Part shown: piece after piece, positions 7,629 to 16,906 of the stretch
Layout: each line of letters opens with the position of its first letter
Position numbering within the stretch: position 1 is the stretch's first letter
Source: Microbacterium sp. No. 7
GTDB lineage: Bacteria > Actinomycetota > Actinomycetes > Actinomycetales > Microbacteriaceae
Assembly: GCF_001314225.1 (NCBI RefSeq)
Contig: NZ_CP012697.1
Coordinates: 3,534,001-3,598,000 of the forward strand
DNA: 64,000 nucleotides
Reading direction: 5' to 3'
Position numbers and translations under genes: made by a program
The notes under the pieces: generated by a model
The model's input: the letters and a program-made list of their open reading frames with translations, nothing else
What the model was told of the DNA's origin: nothing
Database searches by the model: none

Positions 7629-9038
7629 ATGACCGCACAGACTGCCGGCCGCTCCCGTTCAGGCGAGGCGGACGATCTCGACGCTATGGTCGTGCCGCGC
7701 GGCGGCAAGCCCGGACCACACGCCCTGCGAATGTGGCGGCGATTCCGGGTGCCCGCGCACCAGGACACGTCGGCGCGGGTCCGAGGCGTGTACCCCTTCC
7801 TCGCCGAGGGGAACCTGCCCAACGGCGGGGTATATGTCGGTCAGGACATGTACTCCGGTGGCGCGTTCGTGTACGACCCGTGGGTGCTGTACGCAGCCGG
7901 GGTCATCACGGCACCGAACCTAGTGATTGCCGGGATCGTCGGCGCCGGCAAGTCCGCGCTGATCAAGTCGCTCTACACTCGCAGCATCCCGTTCGGACGG
8001 AAGGTCTACGTCCCCGGAGACCCGAAGGGGGAGCACTCCGCGATCGCCGAAGCCGTCGGCGGGAAGGCCATCATTCTCGGCCACGGGCTGCGCACCCGGC
8101 TCAATCCGCTGGACGCCGGCCCCCGCCCCGCCGACGTCGCCGACGCGGAATGGAAGGCGATGGTCAACGCCCGCCGCCTCGACCTGGTCGGCGCCCTCGC
8201 CGAGACCATGCTCACCCGCCCGCTCACCCCCATCGAGCACACCGTCGTCGACCGAGCGCTCAACCAGGCTGTAGCGCAGACTCAGACACCGATCCTGCCG
8301 ATTGTCGTCGAGCGCATCCTCGAGCCCGACCCCGGGCAAGACTCGAGCCTGGTCGAGGACGGGCGCATGGTCGGGCATGCACTGCGCCGCCTGGTCTCCG
8401 GGGATCTGCAGGGTCTGTTCGACGGCCCCTCCACCGTGGCGTTCGACCCGTCGCTGCCGATGCTCTCCCTGGACCTCTCGCGGGTGGCGAACAGCGACGC
8501 GCTGGTGTCGGTGCTGATGACCTGCGCCAGCGCCTGGATGGAGGCGGCGCTGTCCGACGCCGCCGGAGGGCACCGGTGGGTGATCTACGACGAGGCGTGG
8601 CGGCTGATGTCACAGCCGGCGCTGCTGCGCCGCATGGATGCGCAGTGGCGGCTCGCCCGGCACTTCGGCATCGCCAACGCCCTCCTGTTCCACAAGCTCA
8701 CCGACCTGGACACCGTCGGCGACGCCGGGTCAGCGCTACGCGCTGTCGCAGCCAGTCTGCTCGCCAACACCGAGACTCAGATTATCTACCGGCAAGGAGC
8801 CGATCAGGTCGGCCCCACCGCCCTCGCCCTCGGACTGACCAGAACCGAACGACAGCTGCTGCCCACCCTCGGGGTCGGGCAAGGGCTGTGGCGGATCAAG
8901 GGACATGCGCGGCTTATCGAGAACCGCCTGCACCCCACCGAAAGACGAGCCTTCGATACCTCCACCCGGATGGCCGAGCCGGACCCAGCCCCCAACCCCG
9001 ATCTCCCTGCACCATCGCACCGTCAGGAGTCCCCATGA
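7629..9038 (+). CDS. VirB4-like conjugation ATPase
   Basis: A 469-residue soluble ATPase. The Walker A motif is 'GIVGAGKSALIKS' at about residues 100-112, and the Walker B motif is 'RWVIYDEAWRLM' at about 317-328. A RecA/FtsK-type motor core and the 'LARHFGIANALLFHKLTDLD' helix typical of VirB4/TraC-like proteins follow. It powers assembly or substrate transfer of the type IV channel on the cytoplasmic face. The protein is shorter than full VirB4 because the N-terminal domain appears to be carried by the preceding SCO6880-type protein. Start ATG 7629 has the purine-rich GAAAGG upstream. The stop overlaps the next start (ATGA). Confidence 0.85.
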   Translation: MTAQTAGRSRSGEADDLDAMVVPRGGKPGPHALRMWRRFRVPAHQDTSARVRGVYPFLAEGNLPNGGVYVGQDMYSGGAFVYDPWVLYAAGVITAPNLVIAGIVGAGKSALIKSLYTRSIPFGRKVYVPGDPKGEHSAIAEAVGGKAIILGHGLRTRLNPLDAGPRPADVADAEWKAMVNARRLDLVGALAETMLTRPLTPIEHTVVDRALNQAVAQTQTPILPIVVERILEPDPGQDSSLVEDGRMVGHALRRLVSGDLQGLFDGPSTVAFDPSLPMLSLDLSRVANSDALVSVLMTCASAWMEAALSDAAGGHRWVIYDEAWRLMSQPALLRRMDAQWRLARHFGIANALLFHKLTDLDTVGDAGSALRAVAASLLANTETQIIYRQGADQVGPTALALGLTRTERQLLPTLGVGQGLWRIKGHARLIENRLHPTERRAFDTSTRMAEPDPAPNPDLPAPSHRQESP

Positions 9039-9511
9039 AGCACCGCCGCCGCACCCACATGCCTGTCTCTTCCGGGCGCGCGGACCCGACACAGATCGAC
9101 GTCGTCATGCTCGGCGACGATCTCGCCGTGGTGCGCAGGGACAACATCACTGTGCCCGGCGGATACGTCACCCGCGCGCAAATCCCGAGGCGCCTGTCAG
9201 ACCTGGTCTCCGCCGAAGCCGCCCCGACCTCGGTGGTGATCATTGAACCGGACGGGACCCGCCACACCGACACCCTGCATCCACCCGTCGCGGAGATCGG
9301 CACGTCGCCGAGCACCACAACGCCCGGACAGCCACCCCTGCACGGGGACGGATTCCTGCCAGGCGAGGAGGTGCAACTGCTGGCCCTCGTCTCCGCAACC
9401 CGCGCAGACGCCGACGGGCACGCCACCGCGGGCGCCGCGCACGGCCAGAACGTCGCACTCCTGTACGGCGCCATCTCCGGCACCGTCGTCCGCGACCCCG
9501 AGCGGATCTGA
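9035..9511 (+). CDS. Hypothetical ICE protein between the two conjugation ATPases
   Basis: A 158-residue soluble protein with no motif I recognise. The N-terminal 80 residues look alpha/beta ('IDVVMLGDDLAVVRRDNITVPGGY', 'SVVIIEPDGTRHTDTL'). The C-terminal half is Gly/Ala rich. It overlaps the VirB4 stop (ATGA) and its own stop overlaps the coupling-protein start (TGATG), so all three are translationally coupled and probably act together. Confidence 0.6.
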   Translation: MKHRRRTHMPVSSGRADPTQIDVVMLGDDLAVVRRDNITVPGGYVTRAQIPRRLSDLVSAEAAPTSVVIIEPDGTRHTDTLHPPVAEIGTSPSTTTPGQPPLHGDGFLPGEEVQLLALVSATRADADGHATAGAAHGQNVALLYGAISGTVVRDPERI

Positions 9512-11322
9512 TGAGCCAGGGCAGCGCCCCGCCCGGCGGGGAGACCCTGACCAACCTCGCTCTCGGACTGGTGGGCATCCTCGTCGTCGGCGCGGGAGTG
9601 CTCCGCGTCGCCGTCACGATCAGCTGCGGGATCCAGCAGCTTCCCGACTCCCCCGCTGGGATGGCAGCAGTGACAGCGGTCCTCCGCACCCCCGGAGACC
9701 CGGGCGCGGCGATCGGCGTGGTAGGGCTGAACCCGGCCCTCTACTGGACGATCGTCGCCGCGCTCCTCGCCGCTGTAGCCGGGGTCGGCTACGGCGCGGC
9801 GCGGCTGCTCCAGGCGCCATCCCGACCGGACCCGCGCAGCCGGCCCGGGACAGCCACCCGCCGCGACGTGGCGACTGCCGCCTCCGCGCAGGCGCTGCGC
9901 GCCCGCAGCCGCACGCTGCGCCCCTCCTTGCACCGCCCGAGTGCCCGGGACGTCGGGTACCTGATCGGGCATGCCCACGGCCTGCCGCTGTGGGCGAGCG
10001 TCGAAGATTCGATCCTGGTGCTCGGCCCGCCCCGGTCCGGGAAAGGGGTCAACATCGTCATCAACGCCATCCTGGACGCACCCGGCTCAGTGATCACCAC
10101 CTCCACCCGCCCCGACAATCTGACCACTACCCTCCCGTCCCGCCGCCGACACGGACCGGTGGCAGTGTTCGACCCGCAGCAACTCGCGCCCGGACTCCCC
10201 GCCGGACTGCGCTGGTCTCCGGTCCGGGGCTGCCAGGACCCGCTCACCGCGATGACTCGCGCACGCGGGCTGGCCGCATCCACCGGGTTCGGCGGCGTCG
10301 ACAACGGTGACTTCTGGGAAGGCAAGGCGCGCGTAGCCATCCAGAGCCTGTTGCATGCCGCCGCGCTCGACGGCCGCGACGCGTCCCATCTGCAGTCGTG
10401 GGCGCTCAGCCCTGCCGCCGCCCAGGACGCGGTGCGCATCCTGCAAGCCCACCCGTCCGCTGCCGAGGGATGGGCGGACGGGCTGGACTCCATGCTGCAG
10501 TCGGACCCACGCACGCGCGACTCCATCTGGCAAGGCGTCGCCCTAGCGTTCGCCGCGTTCGCCGACCCCCGGGTGCTGCGCACCGTCACCCCCACCCCCG
10601 AGGACGAGTTCGACCCCGCCCGGTTCCTGGACCAACACGGCACCCTGTATATCCTCGCAAGCGGCGCGAGCGCCGGAACTGCCGCGCCGCTGGTCGCAGC
10701 GTTCATCGAAGACCTCGTCGAAGTCGCCCGCAAGAAGGCGGCGGCGTCCCCCGGGGCACGACTCGACCCGCCGCTGCTACTCGCCCTGGACGAGATCGGC
10801 AACCTCGCACCCCTGCCGTCGCTGCCTACCCTGATGGCCGACGGCGGCGGCACCGGCATCACGACGATGCCAGTGCTGCAATCCCTCGCCCAAGCCCGCA
10901 GCAAATGGGGCGAGCATCAGGCCGCGGCGATCTGGGACGCCGCGATCGTCAAGATCCTGCTCGGCGGCGCCTCCTCGCCCCGGGACCTCGAGGACGTGTC
11001 CGCGCTGGTCGGGGAACACGACGAGACCACCGACTCGATCAGCAGCGACCGCCACGGCGGACGAACAGTGAGCCGCTCCACCAGAAGAGCGCGGATCCTG
11101 CCTCCGAACGTGCTGCGCACCATGCCCGCCGGGGTCGGAGTGGTGCTGCTGCGCACCGTCCCCGCCATCGTCGCCACACTGCGGCCCTGGATGTCTCGCC
11201 CCGACGCGAAGCAGCTGCACCAGGACCGTGCCACCACCGAAGCGGTCCTTCGCCGTCCCGCCGGCGAGAGCTCGCGACTGACCTCGCACACCAGCCAGAT
11301 GCCGCCGACGGAAGGATCGTGA
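9511..11322 (+). CDS. VirD4/TraG-like coupling protein
   Basis: A 603-residue type IV coupling protein that links the relaxase-DNA complex to the channel. Two N-terminal membrane helices (about 11-33 and 70-94) anchor it. The Walker A motif is 'GPPRSGKGVN' (about 172-181) and the Walker B motif is 'LLLALDEIGNLAPLPSLP' (about 425-442). A TraM-recognition/TraG C-terminal region follows ('GITTMPVLQSLAQARSKWG', 'KILLGGASSPRDLEDVSAL'). It is the largest transfer gene on the plus strand. Confidence 0.9.
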   Translation: MSQGSAPPGGETLTNLALGLVGILVVGAGVLRVAVTISCGIQQLPDSPAGMAAVTAVLRTPGDPGAAIGVVGLNPALYWTIVAALLAAVAGVGYGAARLLQAPSRPDPRSRPGTATRRDVATAASAQALRARSRTLRPSLHRPSARDVGYLIGHAHGLPLWASVEDSILVLGPPRSGKGVNIVINAILDAPGSVITTSTRPDNLTTTLPSRRRHGPVAVFDPQQLAPGLPAGLRWSPVRGCQDPLTAMTRARGLAASTGFGGVDNGDFWEGKARVAIQSLLHAAALDGRDASHLQSWALSPAAAQDAVRILQAHPSAAEGWADGLDSMLQSDPRTRDSIWQGVALAFAAFADPRVLRTVTPTPEDEFDPARFLDQHGTLYILASGASAGTAAPLVAAFIEDLVEVARKKAAASPGARLDPPLLLALDEIGNLAPLPSLPTLMADGGGTGITTMPVLQSLAQARSKWGEHQAAAIWDAAIVKILLGGASSPRDLEDVSALVGEHDETTDSISSDRHGGRTVSRSTRRARILPPNVLRTMPAGVGVVLLRTVPAIVATLRPWMSRPDAKQLHQDRATTEAVLRRPAGESSRLTSHTSQMPPTEGS

Positions 11323-11327
11323 GGAGA

Positions 11328-11726
11328 ATGGCCCTACGCACATCGACCGGGATCCGCGGGTTCGTCGTCTCCGACCCGCTGCTCACCCACACCCTGCAGC
11401 GCGCACGACTGTACTTCCGGTTCGGGCAGGAACGGCCCGGCAGCCCCGCCGCGGAACGCGAGTACGACTACGGCGACATGGTTCTGTTCGGCTCCGCGGC
11501 GGAATCCGCGTACGAACATCTCCGAAAGGGGGACAGGTTCACCGCGGAGGGAAGGGTGCGCACCGACGAGACCGGTAGGTCCCAGTTCATCGCCGGCAGC
11601 ATCGGCGTGAACGGTCAGAACCACCACATCCGTGTCCTGCATAGCCCGGCCGCAGCCCGTGACGCAGCCAGTGCGGACCCGCCGAGCGCCCCCGAGCGCC
11701 TGGCGAGCTCAGCCACCCGCGAATGA
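11328..11726 (+). CDS. SSB-like OB-fold protein
   Basis: A 132-residue protein resembling the N-terminal OB fold of single-stranded DNA-binding proteins. The pattern is 'GFVVSDPLLTHT', a beta strand 'RARLYFRFGQE', 'DYGDMVLFGSAAESAYEHL', then 'KGDRFTAEGRVR' as in SSB. It lacks the acidic C-terminal tip of housekeeping SSB. It would protect transferred single-stranded DNA (inference). ATG 11328 has GAGGAGA immediately upstream, and the stop overlaps the next gene (ATGA). Confidence 0.7.
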   Translation: MALRTSTGIRGFVVSDPLLTHTLQRARLYFRFGQERPGSPAAEREYDYGDMVLFGSAAESAYEHLRKGDRFTAEGRVRTDETGRSQFIAGSIGVNGQNHHIRVLHSPAAARDAASADPPSAPERLASSATRE

Positions 11727-12262
11727 GCGCCCCACCGCGATCCGGGCAGGAACCTCTTGACGGGTTCGACGACCTGGATAGCGAGATCAGTGACCTGCTG
11801 GGCGGGGCGTTCCGTCCCGTGAACTGGCTCACCCTCACCGCCGACGAAGCCGCCGACGCATGGGAAGACCTGGACAGCTGGGTCGACTGGCTTCGCCACG
11901 AGTACGGTCTCCCCGCTGGGACCATCCCACCGTGCTGGCACCTGCACCCAGAACTGGTGTGGGAGCTGTCCGCCCTGCAGCGCGCCTGGCTGACCAATTA
12001 CGATCCGCAGCACAACGCCGACGGCCCACTGTCCTGGCATCGGCTCTATGCCGAGGCGCGGGACCGTCTGCGCGAGTGGACGACGACCGCCGGGTGCAAG
12101 CTCGACCGGCACCGCCGCACCCGCCAGACCAGCTGGCCCGGCGAACCACGCCAACCGGACATCGTCGACGAGACCATCGCAGATCGGGGCGCGAGCTTCC
12201 GCGCGCACGTGCGAGACGATATCGCCCAACGCACCCACATTGTCAGCGACCCCCGCGGCTGA
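11723..12262 (+). CDS. DUF4913-like ICE accessory protein
   Basis: A 179-residue protein with a conserved-looking middle: 'DSWVDWLRHEYGLP', 'PPCWHLHPELVWELSALQRAWL', 'PLSWHRLYAEARDRLREW'. Regularly spaced Trp and His residues like these resemble the DUF4913 family, which is common on actinobacterial plasmids and ICEs and has no known activity. It is the last gene of the plus-strand transfer block and overlaps the SSB-like gene. Confidence 0.55.
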   Translation: MSAPPRSGQEPLDGFDDLDSEISDLLGGAFRPVNWLTLTADEAADAWEDLDSWVDWLRHEYGLPAGTIPPCWHLHPELVWELSALQRAWLTNYDPQHNADGPLSWHRLYAEARDRLREWTTTAGCKLDRHRRTRQTSWPGEPRQPDIVDETIADRGASFRAHVRDDIAQRTHIVSDPRG

Positions 12263-12367
12263 TCCATTCCGTCCCCGTCAACGGGCCGGTCGTCGGCCGG
12301 GAGGCTCACGTGTCCCAAGTAGACCATCGGGTGCGGTGTCGCGTCGCGTGCGAATGCGACCGGCGGC

Positions 12368-12766
12368 CTACCCCGCGGACAGCGTGCTCTCCGCACGCGC
12401 CACATGGCCGCCGGCCCCGCCGGCCCCTACCGCTTCGCCCCTCCGAGCGGCGCGGTGCTCCCTCCATCGAGCGACGATGAGGCGACTGGTCGCCCACGGC
12501 ACCAGCATCACGAACCTCACCGTGTTGTAGATCGCCACGAGGAGGACCAGATGCCAAGCGCTCAGGCCGTCGTGCGCGGCGAGAGTCCCCGCCAACGCCG
12601 CAATGACCCCGTAAAGGATGACACCGGCCGCTCCGACCGGGAACGCCCAGCGGTACCCGGTCCGGGTGAGGACGCGCCGGATCACGAAGTTGCTGGGAGT
12701 GACTCGGTGCAGCGTGGTGGCGATCTTTGCGACGATGGCGATGACAGCGACGATGAAAACGAACAT
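12368..12766 (-). CDS. Small hypothetical membrane protein of the ICE
   Basis: A 132-residue protein with three likely membrane helices (about 1-16, 39-60 and 67-90), followed by an Arg-rich cytoplasmic tail. ATG 12766 is chosen because GGGAGAG lies 6 nt upstream; the open frame extends six codons further without a ribosome site. It is downstream of the relaxase gene on the same strand and converges with the plus-strand transfer genes. I do not recognise a family; entry exclusion is one possible role for such a protein, but that is speculative. Confidence 0.55.
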   Translation of the reverse strand: MFVFIVAVIAIVAKIATTLHRVTPSNFVIRRVLTRTGYRWAFPVGAAGVILYGVIAALAGTLAAHDGLSAWHLVLLVAIYNTVRFVMLVPWATSRLIVARWREHRAARRGEAVGAGGAGGHVARAESTLSAG

Positions 12767-12946
12767 GTGGGCTCTCCCGGGCAACCTGACGGTTGCGTTC
12801 GGTGCGCCACGCCCACTCGGAGCTTCTCATCATCACGGGGCCGACAAAGCCCAGACCCGGACCAACGTGCCCGGGTTGCTCGCACTGCATCAAGAGTACT
12901 CGCCCACCCGGACACGCGACAGGGGGACGCGCGGCACACAGTTGGG

Positions 12947-15900
12947 TCACGACCAGGCTGTGCCCGGCACATCAAGGCTCGTGGAGTAGGCCGGCTCGTG
13001 CGCGGACGGTCGCGACCGGGCAAGACCTTGTGCCCGGTCGCGAGCGCTGCGTGCGTGCTCACGGTCTGCCAGCCGCGTCCAGTCGCCGCTGCCGTCGGCG
13101 TCGATCGGTTCGGCCGTATTGACGCCGTGTCGGTCGCGGTAGGCGGCAACCACGGATGCTTGCGTGAACCAGGCGCGCCGTGTGCGCGGGTCGGTCGGGG
13201 GTGCACCGAGGTCGCGGATCCATGGCTCTCGAATGCGTAGCGCCCGGTCCACGAGCGCACGCGCGCGTGCCGTGATCAGCGTGCGGCGTTCGTCGAGTGC
13301 GAGCCGCATCTCCGCGTCCACCTCGCCCGCGACGTCGGGAATCAGTCCGGCGATCCATCGCCGGCCACGGTGGTGCACCCGCCCAGGGCGGTGCAGTGCC
13401 TCGCGGAATCTTGAGGTGAGCACCGCTCCAACGTCTTCGGCGTCCGTCAGCGCGCGGGCACGTATCGCCTCGCCGAGCACGTCTTCGATGTTGTGCCCGC
13501 TGGCTTCGGCACGCCACAGGGCCGCGGTCAGCACCCCGAAGGATTCCGAGTCGATCATCTGGGCGACGGCGGTCTCGGGGATCCCGCAACGGTACAGCAG
13601 CGCAATCCACCGGTCGCGTTGCGACTGCTGCGCGATGGTCTCGTATTCGGCGGCGAGCTGGGCGATCGATCCGGCGGCTTCCTGTTCCTCGATGATCGTT
13701 TCGTACGCGGATCTCTCCGCGCCGACGTGGCGCAGCACGCCGGTCAGCACGTCCAGCGCCGTCAACGTGCCCTCGCGCTTCTGGTGGTCCTCCAGGTGGG
13801 GCTGGTCGGTGGCGACGTAGCAGGTGTTCCGCGCGCTGCCGCGGCTCATGGATACGTAGAAGGTCTCCCGGGTCATCGCGGTGGAGTGCACCACGCAGTG
13901 CGCGGTGTCCAGGGTGATGCCCTGGGCGCGGTGGGCGGTGATTGCGTACGCGAGCTCGACGTGCTCGGCCACATAGTCGCCGGGGAGGGTGACTGCGCTA
14001 CCGCGGTCGACGCCGGCCCGGCGCACCGTGAGGGAGTCGTCGGAGCGGTGTCGCAGCACCACCCAGCGGTCGCCATTCTTGACCCAGCCTGATCGACCGG
14101 TGCGCAGGCGCCGGTCGTTGCGTCGGGTGAGGATCTCATCTCCGCGGCCGGCACGGCTTCCGTCGGCGAGGGTGAGCCCGTCGGCGGAGACCTCATCTGC
14201 GAGGATCCGGTCCGCGCGGGCGCGCTCGTTGAGCGCAGCGACGATCTCGCCCGTTTCGGCGATGAGCGCGGTCGTGACGCCGGCGACCCGGTCGGCGTGC
14301 CAGGCCCGGTAGGCGGCTTCCAGCATGTCCTCGAAGTCACCGCCGCGCACGCGATCGTGGGCGGCATAGGTGGGCAGAACGTCCACGTCTCCGAGCCGCA
14401 GGCCGAGGGACGCGTCCCGCTCCCAGGCCTGCGCGAACCTGCGCACGGTGGTCAGTTCGGGGGGCGCGGTACGGTCGCGCACCAGCATCCCGAACGCACC
14501 CCCGGACTCGATCGCCGAGAGCTGGCCCCAGTCGCCGGCCAGCAGCACCTTCGCTCCTACGTCGCGGGCGTGCCCTGTGATCGCCTGCAGCGCCATGGTG
14601 CCGACTAGGGACGCCTCGTCCACGATCATCAGGTCTCCCTCCCGCAGCGTCCAGGCGCGGATCTGCTCGTCCAGGGTGGTGATCCGCCGGCGGGCGGCGG
14701 TGACCAGCTGAGGGGCGAGGTTCGGCCGGTCCCAGCGCGTGCGATCCTCGAGGGTTCGCGCGAGGGCCGGGGATATCGTCGCGGTGCGGCCCTGCCAACT
14801 GCGTGCCATCCACGGACGCGCGCAGAGCGCGTCGACCCAGGCGAGGAGCCGGTCGCGCTCGGCGGTGCGGGCCGTGGTCTGCCGGTGCTCGTGCAGCCAC
14901 TTCGCGGTGTTGTCGGTGGGAACTCCGAGGTCTTCGGCGAGCACCTCGGCCGCGACCGAGGACGGCGCGACTCCGACCACGGTGCCGGGTCCGTGGTGTT
15001 GCTCCCACGCATGGCGGAGCCCGCCGAGTGTGGTGGTTTTCCCGGTTCCGGCGGGGCCTACCAGCACGTCCAGCACTCGTCCGGACGTCGCGATCGCGGT
15101 GATCGCGGAGCGCTGCTCCGGCGAGAAGGAGGCCACTGCGGTGCGGGTCGCGGACGCATCGAGCACCGCGGGAGGCGCGGTCGGGCCGTCGGTGTCTGCG
15201 GCCCATTCCCGCAGAGTGTCCTCGGCGGCGAGGAGAGCCACGGACGAGTACACGGTGCCGGCCTTCTCTCGGAACACACTGCCTCCGTCAGGGCGTCGGA
15301 ACGGGGTGGGGCTGGAGGCGAGCTCTGGGGGTGTCAGCCGCAGCGACTGCGACTCGGCCCGGGTGACGACCCCTTCCAGGACTGCGGTGCGGTCTGCTGC
15401 GGTGGCGAACCGCACCGGCAGAGTCACGCGGGCAGCTTCCGCCCAGAGGTTCCAGCGTCGCCACGTGGAGCGACGTTCCCCGACACCGGCGAGCACCTCG
15501 GCTGCGGCGGTATCCAGGTCGGCCGACGTAACGTCGTCCGCGTGCAGGAGTCGCGTGGATCCTTGGGCGGCGATCAGCCGCCTCGTCCACTTCGTGGCGT
15601 CCGTGCGGAGGATTTGCGTAGCACGCTCCCGCCAGCGGGTGGTGAGCTCCTCCAGCGAGTGCGGGTTCTTCAGGGGGCGGGTCTCCAGCGTCGCCTGTTG
15701 TCGCAGTTTGATGATCTGCACTCGAGTCGGCTGTCGGCCGTGCGCGGCGACGAACTCCGCGCGGAGCTGCTCCTGTCGCTCGTCGATGTCGATGCTGCGG
15801 GTGCTGAAGTCGCGCATCAGATCTTCCGGGACCCCGCTGATCTCCCATCCAGAATTGCGATCCCGGCCACGGTCCCGCGGTTCCCACCCAACCCCGAGAA

Positions 15901-16714
15901 CGGAGGTCAGCCGATCAGCGAGCAGCGCATTATATGTCTCCGACAGGGCGACGACGGATGCGTGAAGGGGCCGGCCGTCAAGGCTGCGCCACTTCCCGTC
16001 GTGTTTGGCCTGGGCTCGGTTGCCGATGACAACGTGGGTGTGCATCTGCGGGTCGGAGGAACGCGAGTCGTAGTGGTCGAACGCGACCGCGATCACGCCG
16101 CGCACCTCGACCTGCGCGACCGCGCCGCGCGGCCCTCGCGCGCCAATCCGCGTCATGGCAACCTGCGCCTCGATGAGATCCAGCACATCCCGGACCGCAT
16201 CGTGATGTGCCTGGGCGATGAGCGCCTGGATCCCCGCGTCGGCGACCGCCCAGAGCGTGCTGACGCTCTTGGGAACGGAGAAGGTGAAGTCGAACCCGGC
16301 GACCGCACGACGCATCGCCCGAGCGGCTTCCTCCTCTTCTATCGCGACCAACGCGGCGGAACGGTCCTCGGGTGACAGCGACGCAGGCAACTTTCCGACA
16401 CGGCCGCGCACCCGGTCCCGCACCCCGGCAAACGACCGGTAGGGCCGCCCCAACTGCGTGCCGATGTTCGGATCCTGTCCGGCCCCAAGGAACAGCCGGA
16501 GTTGCTCCTCGGTCACCGGGTCCCCGGCACGGGTCGTCCCGGAGGGAAGACCCGCGAGGCCGGAGCCCGTCCACCGGCCCGGCGGAGTGCCCTTCTCCTG
16601 GTAGTAGCGAGTCAGCGGCTCGGTGACGTCGCGGTCACCGTCGCCAGCCGCGACAGTGCGCAACAGGTAGCGATAGCCCTGACCGGCGCTCATCACCCGC
16701 ATCGAGACGGTCAT
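12947..16714 (-). CDS. MobF-family (TrwC/TraA-like) relaxase-helicase
   Basis: This 1255-residue protein nicks the ICE at oriT and unwinds the transferred strand. The relaxase domain (about 1-350) has the start 'MSAGQGYRYLL', a candidate catalytic Tyr pair in 'TRYYQEKGTPPGRW', and the metal-binding His box 'DPQMHTHVVIGN'. The helicase part has Walker A 'VGPAGTGKTTTLGG' (about 550), Walker B 'LMIVDEASLVGT' (about 690) and the SF1 motif 'YAITAHRAQGITLDTAH' (about 920). The C-terminal 250 residues are helical with no clear motif. ATG 16714 is preferred; ATG 16702, four codons later, is also possible. Confidence 0.92.
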   Translation of the reverse strand: MTVSMRVMSAGQGYRYLLRTVAAGDGDRDVTEPLTRYYQEKGTPPGRWTGSGLAGLPSGTTRAGDPVTEEQLRLFLGAGQDPNIGTQLGRPYRSFAGVRDRVRGRVGKLPASLSPEDRSAALVAIEEEEAARAMRRAVAGFDFTFSVPKSVSTLWAVADAGIQALIAQAHHDAVRDVLDLIEAQVAMTRIGARGPRGAVAQVEVRGVIAVAFDHYDSRSSDPQMHTHVVIGNRAQAKHDGKWRSLDGRPLHASVVALSETYNALLADRLTSVLGVGWEPRDRGRDRNSGWEISGVPEDLMRDFSTRSIDIDERQEQLRAEFVAAHGRQPTRVQIIKLRQQATLETRPLKNPHSLEELTTRWRERATQILRTDATKWTRRLIAAQGSTRLLHADDVTSADLDTAAAEVLAGVGERRSTWRRWNLWAEAARVTLPVRFATAADRTAVLEGVVTRAESQSLRLTPPELASSPTPFRRPDGGSVFREKAGTVYSSVALLAAEDTLREWAADTDGPTAPPAVLDASATRTAVASFSPEQRSAITAIATSGRVLDVLVGPAGTGKTTTLGGLRHAWEQHHGPGTVVGVAPSSVAAEVLAEDLGVPTDNTAKWLHEHRQTTARTAERDRLLAWVDALCARPWMARSWQGRTATISPALARTLEDRTRWDRPNLAPQLVTAARRRITTLDEQIRAWTLREGDLMIVDEASLVGTMALQAITGHARDVGAKVLLAGDWGQLSAIESGGAFGMLVRDRTAPPELTTVRRFAQAWERDASLGLRLGDVDVLPTYAAHDRVRGGDFEDMLEAAYRAWHADRVAGVTTALIAETGEIVAALNERARADRILADEVSADGLTLADGSRAGRGDEILTRRNDRRLRTGRSGWVKNGDRWVVLRHRSDDSLTVRRAGVDRGSAVTLPGDYVAEHVELAYAITAHRAQGITLDTAHCVVHSTAMTRETFYVSMSRGSARNTCYVATDQPHLEDHQKREGTLTALDVLTGVLRHVGAERSAYETIIEEQEAAGSIAQLAAEYETIAQQSQRDRWIALLYRCGIPETAVAQMIDSESFGVLTAALWRAEASGHNIEDVLGEAIRARALTDAEDVGAVLTSRFREALHRPGRVHHRGRRWIAGLIPDVAGEVDAEMRLALDERRTLITARARALVDRALRIREPWIRDLGAPPTDPRTRRAWFTQASVVAAYRDRHGVNTAEPIDADGSGDWTRLADREHARSARDRAQGLARSRPSAHEPAYSTSLDVPGTAWS

Positions 16715-16797
16715 ACAAGGTAGGTGCGCCCGATCACACCACGTACTGCCCCCGCCGACGTCCGCCCATCGCTGCATCAACCAGCAAGACTCTCACC

Positions 16798-16862
16798 AGC
16801 CCGAGAAGATCCCTGAGGACGAGCGGCCCTTCATCAGGCCCGCCGCACCGACCTCTCGGGCT
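16798..16862. other. Candidate oriT: nested inverted repeats upstream of the relaxase gene
   Basis: A 9-bp perfect inverted repeat, AGCCCGAGA (16798-16806) and TCTCGGGCT (16854-16862), encloses a second short repeat, CCTGA (16812-16816) and TCAGG (16834-16838). It lies 84 bp upstream of the relaxase start in otherwise noncoding DNA. MobF origins typically sit next to the relaxase gene and show such hairpins near the nick site. No nick sequence could be recognised, and the IS element begins only 44 bp away. Confidence 0.35.
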
Positions 16863-16906
16863 TCCGTATCTCAACCTTCTCCGACTGTGCCAAGTAGTGC
16901 CCCTTA

